DNA of 64,000 nucleotides from Myxococcota bacterium (GTDB lineage: Bacteria > Myxococcota_A > UBA796), in the NCBI GenBank assembly GCA_029251165.1, contig JAQXDW010000014.1, positions 1-64,000 of the forward strand, given 5' to 3'. Under the pieces are notes generated by a model. That model ran no database searches. It saw nothing but the letters and a program-made list of their open reading frames with translations, and was not told the origin of the DNA. The number at the start of each line of letters is the position of its first letter. Within the stretch, counting starts at the first letter, position 1. Made by a program: the position numbers and the translations under genes. This document shows positions 26,783 to 35,494 of this stretch, in pieces.

Positions 26783-29442
26783 GGCACCTTCTCGATGCTC
26801 ACGACGTTGTCGAACCAGGACTGCCCGCCGACGAGGGGAGTGGGGTTGATCGGCAGGGCGTCGTTGAGGTGGACGCCGCCGCCGACCCCGCCGGCTGACT
26901 TCGCCCACCACACCCGCTCGGTGGCATCGGCATCGTCGGTGCTGCCGTCGGTCGCGAAGGCCGGGGCAGCGGGAGAGGGGCGGTCCATGTCGGCCCGGGC
27001 GACGGGGCCGTGCTCCCAGTGGCCGAGGTGGTGGCTGACGCTGACGACCTTGCGGTGCATGCCGCTGAGCAGCTTGACCCGCTGCGTGAAGGTGCCCACC
27101 GGAGCCTCCTCCCCCGCTCGCCAGGTGTGCTGTCGGGGACGATAGACCGTCAGCCGGACCGCCTCGCCGTCCAGGACCCCGAGCGCAGCGGCGGTGTCGG
27201 GGTGCATGTAGACGGGGTTGTCGTGCACGATCTCCGCCTGGTGCTTCCAGTATGCGCTGCGACCCTGGGTGTGTACGTTCCACTTGAAGGTGGTGAGGAC
27301 GTAGCGATCCTCCGGCAGATCCACGTGCTCAGGGACTGGTCCCCAGGAGGGGAGGGTCTGGGCGTTGATGTCGGTCGTCGGCAGCCCGGTGGCTGCTGCG
27401 GCAGTGGCGAAGATCGGATCGAAGACCTGGAGCTTGCGGGTCGGGGTGGCAAACCCCCGCACGGCCCGTCCACGGACCATGATGCCGATGCGCTTGCCCG
27501 CTGCAGACGTGATGACGCCGGTGGTCTCGTCGGTGGTGGCGTCGAGCAGCTCTGGCGGGGGCACTGGGCGACGGTGCAGCTCGTAGTCGAGGGGGCGGTC
27601 TTCGTCCTGCCAGATGCCCCGCTGCTTCAGCTCCTCCCACGGGATCGGAACCTCGGCGTACCACGCGCGGTAGTAGTCCTCTAAATTCTCAAAGTCGAAG
27701 TGCGCCTCCATGCCCCCGCCGATGCGGCGCGCGAGGTCTCGCAGGATGATCTGCACCGGCCGCGCCTCTCCGAGCGGCTCGACGAGGGGCTGTCGGATGC
27801 CGGTGTAGGGGCGCAGGCCGTAGCTGTTGGTGCTGTGGGCATCCCACCGCTCCAGGCTGGTGGCGTCGGGGAGGATGTAGTCCGCGAGGCTGGCCTGCTC
27901 GGAGTAGCTGATGTCGATGGCGACGTGCAGCGGGATGAGGGACTCGTCCATGAGGACCGCTCGGGCGGCGCTGGCCTCGGGGTAGCCAAATGAGGCGCCG
28001 AGGGTGTAGCTGATGTAGACCCCGACTTCTTGGCGCTTCTCTCGAATGTACTCATAGACGAGCTGGCCGACCCGCATGTTGTACCAGTGCCAGGACAGCG
28101 GGTAGAGGCTGGGGGTGGCCAGCTCGCCGAAGTATTTGTCCTGCCAGAACGCCGGGAACGCCGCGACCCGCTCTTGAACATCTGCCGGGAGGGTCTCGAA
28201 TTCTCGGGTTCCGGGCTTCCAGGGCTTCAGCTTGCCCGGCGAGGGGGCCGGCTGAGCAATGACCGGCAGGCCCCACTGGCCGTAGCGGTTCTTCCACATC
28301 CGCAGGGTGGAGAGGCAGAAGCCTCCCTTGCGGCCGACGTTGCCGACGAGCGCATCGAGCATGCGGATCGCCCGGTCGTTCTGCACGCCGTTGTAGTGCT
28401 TGGCGCTGCCGCGGTTGGAGAGGGTGGTGCAGGCAGGGGCCGCCTTCGCGAAGCCGATGGCGATCCGACGGATGTCGTCTGCCGGCACCCCGGAGATCTC
28501 TTCGGCCCACTGCGGCGTGTACTGGGCGATGTGGTCGCGGACCTCCGACAGCGGCACGTTGACCCACTCCGCCCAGAACGCATCATCCTCGAGCCCTTCC
28601 TCCAGGATGACGTGGGCCATGGCCAGCGCGATCGCGCCATCAGAGGCAGGGGCGACGGGGAAGAACTCGGTCGAGACCGAGGCGGTGGCGGAGGGCCGGA
28701 CCTCGAAGGTGACCATCTTCGCGCCGCCGTCGACGATGGCGTCCATCATGCGCTTCACCATGAACTGCCCGCCCTGGTACGCCTCCATCGGGTTGCCGCC
28801 GAAGTTGAGGATGTACCGCGTGTTGGCGAAGTCCTGGCTCTCCCACTCAAACTCTCGTCCGTAGAAGCTCATCAGCGGAACCCGGCGGTTGGAGCTACAG
28901 ATGGAGCGGCGGTTGAGGCGGTTTGGGGTTCCGAATGCGTTGGTGAACCGGCTGGTGAAGCCCTTGGTCTTGTCTCGACCGTAGTGGAAGAGGAGCTGCT
29001 CGGGCGTGCCGGCAGTGCGGAGGGCAGCCATCTTTGCTGCGATGTCGGTCAGCGCGTCGTCCCAGGACACCCGCTCCCACTGTCCGCTCCCGCGCGGTCC
29101 GACCCGCTTGAGCGGATACAGGATGCGCTCGGGATAGTAGGTGTAGCTGATCATGCCGTTGGCCTTGGAGCAGATCGTCCCCTGAGTGTTGGGATCCAAG
29201 GGGTTGCCCTCGATCTTGCGGACGCGTCCGTCCTGCACCCAGCCGATGACGCCGCAGTGGGTTGTGCAGCCAAAGCAGATGGTGGGCACCGCCCGGGCGG
29301 TTCGGTAGTCAATGCGCGCATCCATCGCGGCATCGAGCAGGGCTGGATCTGTGGTGCGCTTCGGTCCACAGGCGACGAGGGGAGCGGCGGTCGTGCCGGC
29401 GAGGGCACCGGCGAGCTTGAGGAGGCTGCGTCGGGAGATCAT
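26779..29442 (-). CDS. Molybdopterin oxidoreductase catalytic subunit, Tat-exported
   Basis: An 887-residue DMSO-reductase-family enzyme binding bis-MGD and one [4Fe-4S] cluster. It has a twin-arginine signal (Ser-Arg-Arg-Ser-Leu-Leu-Lys) that ends in a lipobox-like Leu-Val-Ala-Cys (Cys25), so it may be a Tat-exported lipoprotein. Cluster ligands are Cys56-x2-Cys59-x3-Cys63-x27-Cys91. The likely Mo ligand is Cys182 in Arg-Ser-Ile-Cys-Ser-Ser-Asn, as in the polysulfide/thiosulfate/tetrathionate/arsenate reductase group. Substrate and direction cannot be read from the sequence. It overlaps the FeS gene and the TorD gene by 4 bases each. No membrane quinone-reacting subunit is encoded nearby. 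Confidence 0.93.
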   Translation of the reverse strand: MISRRSLLKLAGALAGTTAAPLVACGPKRTTDPALLDAAMDARIDYRTARAVPTICFGCTTHCGVIGWVQDGRVRKIEGNPLDPNTQGTICSKANGMISYTYYPERILYPLKRVGPRGSGQWERVSWDDALTDIAAKMAALRTAGTPEQLLFHYGRDKTKGFTSRFTNAFGTPNRLNRRSICSSNRRVPLMSFYGREFEWESQDFANTRYILNFGGNPMEAYQGGQFMVKRMMDAIVDGGAKMVTFEVRPSATASVSTEFFPVAPASDGAIALAMAHVILEEGLEDDAFWAEWVNVPLSEVRDHIAQYTPQWAEEISGVPADDIRRIAIGFAKAAPACTTLSNRGSAKHYNGVQNDRAIRMLDALVGNVGRKGGFCLSTLRMWKNRYGQWGLPVIAQPAPSPGKLKPWKPGTREFETLPADVQERVAAFPAFWQDKYFGELATPSLYPLSWHWYNMRVGQLVYEYIREKRQEVGVYISYTLGASFGYPEASAARAVLMDESLIPLHVAIDISYSEQASLADYILPDATSLERWDAHSTNSYGLRPYTGIRQPLVEPLGEARPVQIILRDLARRIGGGMEAHFDFENLEDYYRAWYAEVPIPWEELKQRGIWQDEDRPLDYELHRRPVPPPELLDATTDETTGVITSAAGKRIGIMVRGRAVRGFATPTRKLQVFDPIFATAAAATGLPTTDINAQTLPSWGPVPEHVDLPEDRYVLTTFKWNVHTQGRSAYWKHQAEIVHDNPVYMHPDTAAALGVLDGEAVRLTVYRPRQHTWRAGEEAPVGTFTQRVKLLSGMHRKVVSVSHHLGHWEHGPVARADMDRPSPAAPAFATDGSTDDADATERVWWAKSAGGVGGGVHLNDALPINPTPLVGGQSWFDNVVSIEKVP

Positions 29443-29927
29443 CGGCCGGTCCCCTGCTCGTAGATCGGGTCGGCGTCGTCGGGATGGAGCGCGACACCAG
29501 CGTTGATGCGGTCCTCCTGCCAGTCCGCCAGCCCGCGATAGACGACATCGTCTCGGGCATCTCCAGGCTGGCGGAGGGTGCGCCCGCTGGCGATCAGGTC
29601 GGCGAGGGGGCCGGTGTCGTCTGCTTCATCTCCAAACACCAGCGCAGCTGTTGGACAGGCGGCCACGCACGCCGGCAGCATGCCGACCGCTCCCCGATCT
29701 GCGCCGAGATCACAGGTCTGCCCATGGAACAGCGGCAGGAATGCCATGGTTCCGTCAGCCGGGTCCTCCATCCAGCGCACCCGCAGGCGGAACGATCCGA
29801 GCGGGACATTGTGCTCGACCTTGCAGGCGACCGAGCAGGCATGACAGCCGGTGCAGCGGCGAAGATCCACGCCGATGGACGGAAGCGCGTGGTCAAGGGG
29901 CTCGGAGGGATCCCAGGGAAGGGGCAT
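29439..29927 (-). CDS. Truncated FeS electron-transfer subunit
   Basis: Members of the DmsB/PsrB/TtrB family normally have about 190-250 residues and four Cys motifs for four [4Fe-4S] clusters. This one has 162 residues. Motif I is intact (Cys25-x2-Cys28-x2-Cys31-x3-Cys35). Motifs II and III are absent. What follows matches motif IV and the family tail (Cys72-x2-Gly75-x11-Cys87-x3-Cys91-Pro), with Gly where the second Cys should be. Because motifs I and IV share two clusters in the family fold, the remnant may be a coherent two-cluster protein, the second perhaps a [3Fe-4S]. No signal peptide: it would travel with the Tat substrate. AGGAG lies 5 bases before ATG 29927. Confidence 0.85.
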   Translation of the reverse strand: MPLPWDPSEPLDHALPSIGVDLRRCTGCHACSVACKVEHNVPLGSFRLRVRWMEDPADGTMAFLPLFHGQTCDLGADRGAVGMLPACVAACPTAALVFGDEADDTGPLADLIASGRTLRQPGDARDDVVYRGLADWQEDRINAGVALHPDDADPIYEQGTGR

Positions 29928-29930
29928 GCT

Positions 29931-29960
29931 GACTCCTGCGCGGACGGATCCGCAGGAGTC
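29931..29960 (-). promoter_or_regulatory. Hairpin hiding the operon's first ribosome-binding site
   Basis: A perfect 10-bp inverted repeat (29931-29940 and 29951-29960, 10-base loop) lies directly before the FeS gene. On the minus-strand mRNA the start-proximal arm contains the AGGAG that precedes ATG 29927 by 5 bases, so the ribosome-binding site is paired when the hairpin forms. The anti-Shine-Dalgarno decamer CCGACTCCTG occurs again at the end of the upstream gene (30106-30097). The sequence could also act as a dyad operator in DNA. A candidate -10 (TATTGT, near 30070) lies further up. Confidence 0.55.
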
Positions 29961-30095
29961 GGATCAGCCAGCGCTGTGGGGACGGGTCCGGGAGACTCCC
30001 GGACAGGTGTCGGCTCAGGTGATGGCTCGGGTGCAGGGCAACCGGATCTCCAGACGCGAGTGTGTCCTCAACAATATCACCAGATCACAGCAGTC

Positions 30096-30758
30096 TCAGG
30101 AGTCGGTGAGCAGAGCGTGGCGAGAGCGGGCAGACTGCCAGTGGATTGCGGCAGCGAGCTCCTCGGAGCCCTGGACTGCAGCGTGGACGCGATGGAGTGC
30201 GCTGGCGAGGGATGCCCACTCTCGCATCACACCCACGCGCGCGCTGTCGATGTCGGCGTAGATGACCTCGAGGTCATCATCAGGGTGGTGGTCTTCGATG
30301 AACGCTGCGCTGTTGAACCAGACCCGCAGGTGGCTGAGCAGCGCATCGATGGTGATCAGGAGGTCCTCGGCCAGCGCGCCTTCCAGCTCGGCCTCGCGTG
30401 CTGCCATGCGGAGCTGATGGATGAATTCCGCGATGGCGATCGGGGTGTCTGGCGGGGCGCCCGCAGCGAGCGCGGAGAGGCTTGCGAGTCCGTAGTGGTG
30501 GGTCTCTGGAGTCATCTGGATCACCAGGGCCAGGGCCTCCGCAGCGCAGTCCAGTCCCCACTGGCACTGCGCCTCTGGAGCCGCACCGCCTCGGGCGAGG
30601 GCCAGCCGCACCCCGGCCATCGTCTGCCAGGCTGCACCGCCGGGGCCAAAGACTGCCGCAGCAAGGTCAGGCGCGCTGCTCAGCAGCTCCGCGCCCTGGA
30701 CACGCTGCGACGCATCATCACTCAGGAGCAGGTTCAGGAGCCGCTGGGCGAGGGTCAT
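30096..30758 (-). CDS. Hypothetical helical protein
   Basis: A 220-residue soluble protein, rich in Ala and Leu with regular helices; residues 1-40 resemble a HEAT-like pair (Leu-Leu-Leu-Ser-Asp-Asp-Ala-Ser-Gln-Arg-Val-Gln-Gly-Ala-Glu-Leu-Leu). No catalytic motif, signal or membrane segment. The start is fixed by a TACACT box exactly 6 bases upstream and absence of a Shine-Dalgarno. It lies 168 bases upstream of the molybdoenzyme block but has its own promoter, so a shared role is not shown. Confidence 0.65.
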   Translation of the reverse strand: MTLAQRLLNLLLSDDASQRVQGAELLSSAPDLAAAVFGPGGAAWQTMAGVRLALARGGAAPEAQCQWGLDCAAEALALVIQMTPETHHYGLASLSALAAGAPPDTPIAIAEFIHQLRMAAREAELEGALAEDLLITIDALLSHLRVWFNSAAFIEDHHPDDDLEVIYADIDSARVGVMREWASLASALHRVHAAVQGSEELAAAIHWQSARSRHALLTDS

Positions 30759-30770
30759 GGATCGAGTGTA
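30759..30770 (-). promoter_or_regulatory. -10 box TACACT, leaderless start
   Basis: TACACT (30770-30765, minus strand), six bases, then ATG 30758. Identical in hexamer and spacing to the boxes at 1562 and 39851. Confidence 0.55.
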
Positions 30771-30777
30771 GCGCGCC

Positions 30778-32250
30778 TCACTTGAATGAGAAGGTCAGCG
30801 GGATGGTCACGGTGGCGGTGAGGTTGCCAGGCAGGCGGGGGAGCTTGAGCCGCTCGATGCGGCCCGTGATGCAGGCGGTGGTCGCCTCGGAGGCGGTGTC
30901 TTCAAGGATCGTCGTGCTGGAGACCGCGCCGCTGGAGCGGACGGTAAACCGCACCGTCAGCGTGCTCGAGAGGGGACCATCTAGCGGCACCGGTTGCTGG
31001 TAGCAGCTCCGCAGCGGGCCACGGATCTGCTGGAGCGCCTTCTGCAGCAGCTCGGGACGAAGGGGGCCGTCGATGGTGGCGAGCCCCAGGCTTACACTGG
31101 TCACGCTGGCACCAACCAGCGGCTCGGGCGCTGCGGCGCTGGTGGTGTCACGTGCGGCGATGGCTTCGGTGCCGTCGCTGTCGGGGATGCTGAGGAGGTC
31201 GAGCACGCTGGCGTCTTCTGGTTTGTCTGCCTCAGGGGCGATGACCTCGGCCAGTGCGACACCCGTAAGGCTGCACTCCGACGCGCTGCGGGGTGCGTTG
31301 CGCGATGAGGACAGGGAGCTTGCGGGCTGCTCCATGAGAAAAGCAGCCACGGTGTCGTCGCGACTCAGGGCGATCGCGGCGGGTGGAGCGGGGGCTGGGG
31401 TGGCTTGGTCGGAAGCGTCGGCTACACCCGCCAGGATGAAGCGGCTGGCCCCCAGCTGTGCGAATGCATCCATCTCTGAGATGACAGCAGACCAGCGGGT
31501 TGTCTGCTGGGGCAGGAGTATCCCGCAGCCGAGCGGGCCACCCTCCAGGAGCGGGAAAGCCTCGGCGAGGCTGTGGTGCGGAGCGGTGCTGCTGGGGTGG
31601 GCGCTCCGTGTGTAGAGGTGGCTTCCATCCTCCTGAAAACGGACCGTGAGCTGTCGGTCCTCATTGATCGGTGAGCCCGTCGGCAGCGCGCTGCCCGCTG
31701 GGCCGCTGACCATGAGGTAGAACGCCCCTATCTCCGCCTGACCGGCGGTGTAGAGAACCTGCCGCACCGTCTCGAACGGAACACCCGGTGCGATGGCGAG
31801 CAGAATTGAGCGGGGATGATCCGCCTCGGCTCGGCAGCGCGCTGCGGTGGACTTGCGGGTCTCGGTCTCCGTGAAGAGGCGGTCATACAGTGCGCTGACG
31901 AGGTGGCCCCTGCGGGCATCCGCAGGGACCACCTCGTCGGTGAGCGAGAGGACCACTGTGCCCCCCAGCCGGATCTCTGTGCTGCTGACCTCCAGCAGCG
32001 CAAAGCCCATGTCGCCGCGCGCCTGGAGCGTCTGTGCGATGCGGTCGTCTGTGGCCTCTCCCCGCATCCAGGCACACAGCGCCTCGTGCTCGGCCTCGGT
32101 GGGCTGCGCACTGGGGGCGAGGTGGAGGAAGTCTCGAGCGGGTGTGCTCCCGGCGTGCTGTGCGGCCGGCAGCCCGACAGAGAGGGCGAGGGGCTCGGGG
32201 ATGGGCGTGGGCGAGAGCAGATCGCAGCCGATGAGCAGGAGCGGCAGCAT
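30778..32250 (-). CDS. Lipoprotein with AgmX/PglI-type C-terminal domain
   Basis: A 490-residue product from ATG 32250, which gives the signal Met-Leu-Pro-Leu-Leu-Leu-Ile-Gly-Cys. An upstream TACAGT box sits about 30 bases away and GGAGG precedes the start. Most of the protein is a variable region with Ser/Ala/Pro-rich stretches. Residues from about 395 match the AgmX/PglI C-terminal, TonB-like domain of Myxococcota: Arg-Ser-Cys-Tyr, Leu-Thr-Val-Arg-Phe-Thr-Val with Ser-Gly-Ala-Val, a second Cys, and an alternating C-terminal strand. Such domains occur in gliding-motility and envelope proteins. Confidence 0.78.
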   Translation of the reverse strand: MLPLLLIGCDLLSPTPIPEPLALSVGLPAAQHAGSTPARDFLHLAPSAQPTEAEHEALCAWMRGEATDDRIAQTLQARGDMGFALLEVSSTEIRLGGTVVLSLTDEVVPADARRGHLVSALYDRLFTETETRKSTAARCRAEADHPRSILLAIAPGVPFETVRQVLYTAGQAEIGAFYLMVSGPAGSALPTGSPINEDRQLTVRFQEDGSHLYTRSAHPSSTAPHHSLAEAFPLLEGGPLGCGILLPQQTTRWSAVISEMDAFAQLGASRFILAGVADASDQATPAPAPPAAIALSRDDTVAAFLMEQPASSLSSSRNAPRSASECSLTGVALAEVIAPEADKPEDASVLDLLSIPDSDGTEAIAARDTTSAAAPEPLVGASVTSVSLGLATIDGPLRPELLQKALQQIRGPLRSCYQQPVPLDGPLSSTLTVRFTVRSSGAVSSTTILEDTASEATTACITGRIERLKLPRLPGNLTATVTIPLTFSFK

Positions 32251-32309
32251 GAGAACCTCCGGGAGGGTGCTGGCTGCACTGTAGCGAGGAGGGTTCCCGA
32301 GGAGTGGCG

Positions 32310-33245
32310 TCAGTCCTGAAAGGTCACCAGCCCCTGTCGCTGCCGGTCGACGGTCAGCGAGAAGACATCGGGGCGGCTGTAGTGGCCGGAGGGATCGAAG
32401 TTCTGCCGCTCTGCCCGAACCAGCGCGGGATCGAGCTCGACGGTGAAGATGCCCTCGACACCCTGCTGCGGGGGCAGCAGCCATCGGCCATCCGGTCCTG
32501 CGGCACAGCTCCCGCCGTCGTAGTCCAGCGGGGTGCCCGCCAGCAGTGCTGTCTTCCCCGGCAGGCTCAGCGGAGCGATGTCTTCTGGACGGTACAGCCC
32601 GCCCACTGAGATCGCGAAGCTGCGCCCCTCTCGCGCGAGCATCGGAGTGAGCATCGCGGTGTTGCGGGCGCCGCCCGGCCAGATCGCGACGTGCAGGGTC
32701 TCGCCCTGGCTCTGGAGCGCGACCCGAGCCAGCGGCATCCAGTTCTCCCAGCAGTTCAGGGTGCCGATCACGAAGCCACGGTCGCGGTGAACGACGAGGC
32801 CGTTGCCGTCTCCGATGCCCCAGCACAGTCGCTCCTCGTGGGTCGGCATCAGCTTGCGGTGGACCGAGCCGATGCGTCCGTCCGGCAGGACCGTCACCGC
32901 GCTGCAGTACAGGGTGTGCCCGGCCCGATCTCGGGCCCGCTCGGCGATCCCGAGGATGACCCCGATGCCATGCTGCGCGGCGCGCTCTTGGACGCCGCTG
33001 AGGTGCTCGGTGACCACCACCCCCTGCTCAAGATAGCGGGCATGGAGGGCCTTCTGGAGGGGATCATCGAACGCTGCGCCGCCGGTCCGCGACAGCCAGA
33101 TCGGATAGCCGGGCACGAGGCTCTCGCCGAAGACGACCCAGCGGGCACCGTCTGCGGCGGCCGCGTCGATGGCGTCGTGGACCCGGGCGAGGGTGGCGTC
33201 GCGGTTGAGGAGGACCGGGGCGAGCTGGGCGAGGGCGATGCGCAT
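32310..33245 (-). CDS. Nitrilase
   Basis: A 311-residue member of the carbon-nitrogen hydrolase superfamily. The catalytic triad is visible: Glu41 (Phe-Gly-Glu-Ser), Lys131 (His-Arg-Lys-Leu-Met-Pro) and Cys165 (Asn-Cys-Trp-Glu-Asn-Trp-Met-Pro). Cys-Trp-Glu-Asn-x-Met-Pro-Leu is the mark of true nitrilases (nitrile to acid plus ammonia) rather than amidases. ATG 33245 has GAGG upstream. It lies 61 bases after modC on the same strand and may be co-transcribed, though a functional link to molybdate uptake is not obvious. Confidence 0.92.
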   Translation of the reverse strand: MRIALAQLAPVLLNRDATLARVHDAIDAAAADGARWVVFGESLVPGYPIWLSRTGGAAFDDPLQKALHARYLEQGVVVTEHLSGVQERAAQHGIGVILGIAERARDRAGHTLYCSAVTVLPDGRIGSVHRKLMPTHEERLCWGIGDGNGLVVHRDRGFVIGTLNCWENWMPLARVALQSQGETLHVAIWPGGARNTAMLTPMLAREGRSFAISVGGLYRPEDIAPLSLPGKTALLAGTPLDYDGGSCAAGPDGRWLLPPQQGVEGIFTVELDPALVRAERQNFDPSGHYSRPDVFSLTVDRQRQGLVTFQD

Positions 33246-33306
33246 GAGGGCCTCTATCCCTCCGAAGTGTGCGCAGCCGGAGCACGGACACACCGCGCCA
33301 GGTCCC

Positions 33307-33996
33307 TCAAGCGGAGAAGAACTCCGCGACGAACGGCAGCGCGGGTGCGGCCTCTACAGCAGAGATGCAGCCCGACTGCACCACCGCGCCGTCGCTGAGC
33401 ACGGCGAGATGTCCCCCCAGCGCCCGGACATCTCGCACGTCGTGGGTGACGACCACCGAAGGGATGCCGTCGAGGTGGTCGGCGAGCAGCGTGCGCATCT
33501 GCCGCCGCGCGCCCACATCGAGCGCGGCGAGGGGCTCGTCGAGCAGCAGCAGCCGGGGGCGGGTCACCAGCGCACGCGCCAGCGCCACCCGCTGCTGCTG
33601 TCCGCCGGAGAGGTGGCGCGGCCGCAGGTCTGCGAGTCGGCTGAGGTCCAGCGACGCCAGCATCGCCTCAGCCTGTGCGTGGCGATCCGGACCGGTCAGC
33701 CCGAAGGCGACATTGTCCCGAACCGAGAGGTGCGGGAACAGCCCGTAGCCCTGCGGTACGTAGCCGATGCTGCGGGACTGAGGCGGCAGGACGATGCCCG
33801 CGTCGGTGTCCAGCAGGACCCGGCCCGCCACCTGGATGCGTCCCTCCGCTGGGATCGCTCCGGCGAGGATGCGAAGGAGCGTGGTCTTGCCGGCACCGTT
33901 CTCCCCGATGATCAGCAGCGCGTCGTCTCCGCCGGACAGGTGGACATCCAGCCGCAGGGTGCCGAGCTGGGCGGAGACATCGGCAGACCAGCTCAT
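33307..33996 (-). CDS. modC: Molybdate ABC transporter ATPase
   Basis: A 229-residue ATPase with Walker A Gly-Glu-Asn-Gly-Ala-Gly-Lys-Thr-Thr, signature [13 protein letters not shown] and Walker B Leu-Leu-Leu-Leu-Asp-Glu-Pro-Leu-Ala. The [12 protein letters not shown] block is typical of ModC/CysA. The C-terminal molybdate-binding (MOP) domain of classical ModC is missing. ATG 33996, chosen over 34011, overlaps modB by 4 bases. Confidence 0.88.
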   Translation of the reverse strand: MSWSADVSAQLGTLRLDVHLSGGDDALLIIGENGAGKTTLLRILAGAIPAEGRIQVAGRVLLDTDAGIVLPPQSRSIGYVPQGYGLFPHLSVRDNVAFGLTGPDRHAQAEAMLASLDLSRLADLRPRHLSGGQQQRVALARALVTRPRLLLLDEPLAALDVGARRQMRTLLADHLDGIPSVVVTHDVRDVRALGGHLAVLSDGAVVQSGCISAVEAAPALPFVAEFFSA

Positions 33997-34766
33997 CGGC
34001 GCGCCATCCACAGCGGCGGCAGCCCACGGAGGACGAGCAGCGACAGCAGCGCACAGCCCGCCAGGAGCAGCGACAGCGCCAGGGCGACCGTCACATCAGA
34101 CTCCAGCGCCGCGTAGATCGCCAGGGGCATGGTCTGTGTGACCCCGGGCAGGCTGCCAGCGAACAGCAGGGTGGCGCCGAATTCACCCAGCGCACGTGCC
34201 CACGAGAGCGCAGCGCCCGCCAGCAGGCCCGGCATCGCGAGGGGCACCGCCACCCGCCAGATCGCGGCGGGGCGGGATGCTCCCAGCGTCTGGGCGACCA
34301 GCAGGAGGTCCGGATCCACGGTGGCGAATGCCCCGGTCGCTGCCGAGACATACAGCGGCGCCGCGACCACCACCTGCGCGACCACCACCGCAGCGGTCGT
34401 GAACGGCAGCGAGATCCCCAGGTCAGCCAGCAGCGGTCCCAGCATCCCGGCCCGCCCGAAGGTCTGGAGCAGCGCGACCCCGACCACCGCAGGGGGCACC
34501 ACCACCGGAAGCTCGACGAGGACAGCGAGCACCGCCGCGAGTCGGGTCTTGGATCGAGACAGCCACCAGGCCAGCGGCGTCCCTGACAGCACAATGAGCA
34601 GCAGGCTCACCAGGCTGGTCTGTGCGCTCAGCCACACCGCCGGCCACAGCAGCGCGCTGTCGAGCCCGGCGCCGAGATCCGGCGCGCTCAGCGCCAGCGC
34701 CCCCAGCGGGAGGATGAGCAGCACCAGGAGGCAGGCTGCGGGAAGGGCGATGCTCAGACGCCGCAT
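33993..34766 (-). CDS. modB: Molybdate ABC transporter permease
   Basis: A 257-residue inner-membrane protein with five to six helices and the coupling segment [10 protein letters not shown] that marks ModB/CysT permeases. ATG 34766 is inside the end of modA (13-base overlap). It moves molybdate delivered by the ModA lipoprotein into the cytoplasm. Confidence 0.93.
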   Translation of the reverse strand: MRRLSIALPAACLLVLLILPLGALALSAPDLGAGLDSALLWPAVWLSAQTSLVSLLLIVLSGTPLAWWLSRSKTRLAAVLAVLVELPVVVPPAVVGVALLQTFGRAGMLGPLLADLGISLPFTTAAVVVAQVVVAAPLYVSAATGAFATVDPDLLLVAQTLGASRPAAIWRVAVPLAMPGLLAGAALSWARALGEFGATLLFAGSLPGVTQTMPLAIYAALESDVTVALALSLLLAGCALLSLLVLRGLPPLWMARR

Positions 34767-35494
34767 GGGTCCACGATGAAGCGGTGCCCGGAGAGCACCT
34801 GACAGCCCACAGCAGAGCTCATGAAGTCCATCCACAGCGCAGCGGTCGGGCTCGTCGGTCCGAGCAAGCCGATGTGGTAGCCGACCGTTGGGTTCAGCGC
34901 GGGAGGGATCGGGACGGCGACGATGCCGTCGGTGTCGGTGTCGGTCTCATAGACGATGGCGGCGTCGGCCTCTCCCAGCACCACCCGAGCGCGTGCCAGC
35001 CGGACGCTGTGCTCTCTGGACACCACCCGGTCTGCGATCGCCGTGGCAAATCCAGGCCCATAGGCGGCCGCTGCCTGCTGGAGGAGGGCAGCGGTGTACT
35101 GACCGATCGGAACCGTGTCGGCCCCGAGGACCAGCCGCTGTGCCCGATGCAGGTCCACCAGCCCGGTAATTCCAGCCGGGTTGTCGGCGGGCACGATGAG
35201 GGCGAGGGCGCTGTGGGCGAAGACCGTGTGCTGGACGACGTGATCGGACGCCACCAGGGCGACCATGTGCTCGGCATTTGCGGAGAGGAAGACATCCGCC
35301 GGAACCCCCTGCTCGATCTGGAGGCGGAGCGTCTGGCTGCCGGCGATGCGGGTGCGCACGTCGATGTCGGGATGGGCGAGTTCAAAGGCGACCTCCAGGT
35401 CCGCGATCGCATCGGTCAGCGAGGAGGCGGCGAGGACCTCCAGCGTCTGAGTCGCGGTGGTCGGCTGGCAGGCGAGGGCGAGGGCGAGGAGCAC
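34754..35494 (-). CDS. modA: Molybdate-binding lipoprotein
   Basis: A 246-residue protein whose GTG start shares one base with the upstream TAG and whose signal is only 8 residues before Cys9 (Leu-Leu-Ala-Leu-Ala-Leu-Ala-Cys). ModA blocks are clear: [10 protein letters not shown], then [18 protein letters not shown]. Binds molybdate or tungstate in the periplasm, anchored to a membrane by lipid. Confidence 0.93.
   Translation of the reverse strand: MLLALALACQPTTATQTLEVLAASSLTDAIADLEVAFELAHPDIDVRTRIAGSQTLRLQIEQGVPADVFLSANAEHMVALVASDHVVQHTVFAHSALALIVPADNPAGITGLVDLHRAQRLVLGADTVPIGQYTAALLQQAAAAYGPGFATAIADRVVSREHSVRLARARVVLGEADAAIVYETDTDTDGIVAVPIPPALNPTVGYHIGLLGPTSPTAALWMDFMSSAVGCQVLSGHRFIVDPCGV

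Noticed and set aside
26783..27283. N-terminal extension of the TorD-like protein
   Set aside because: The extra residues are Arg/Gly/Pro/His-rich, lie within the oxidoreductase gene in another frame, and the ATG at 26782 gives a normal TorD length with a 4-base overlap.
28030..29463. Open frame of 477 codons on the plus strand
   Set aside because: Antisense to the molybdoenzyme, which has Tat, FeS and cofactor motifs.
29484..30785. Open frame of 433 codons on the plus strand
   Set aside because: It covers the FeS gene and the 30096-30758 gene in antisense and has no recognisable domain; both minus-strand genes have credible starts.
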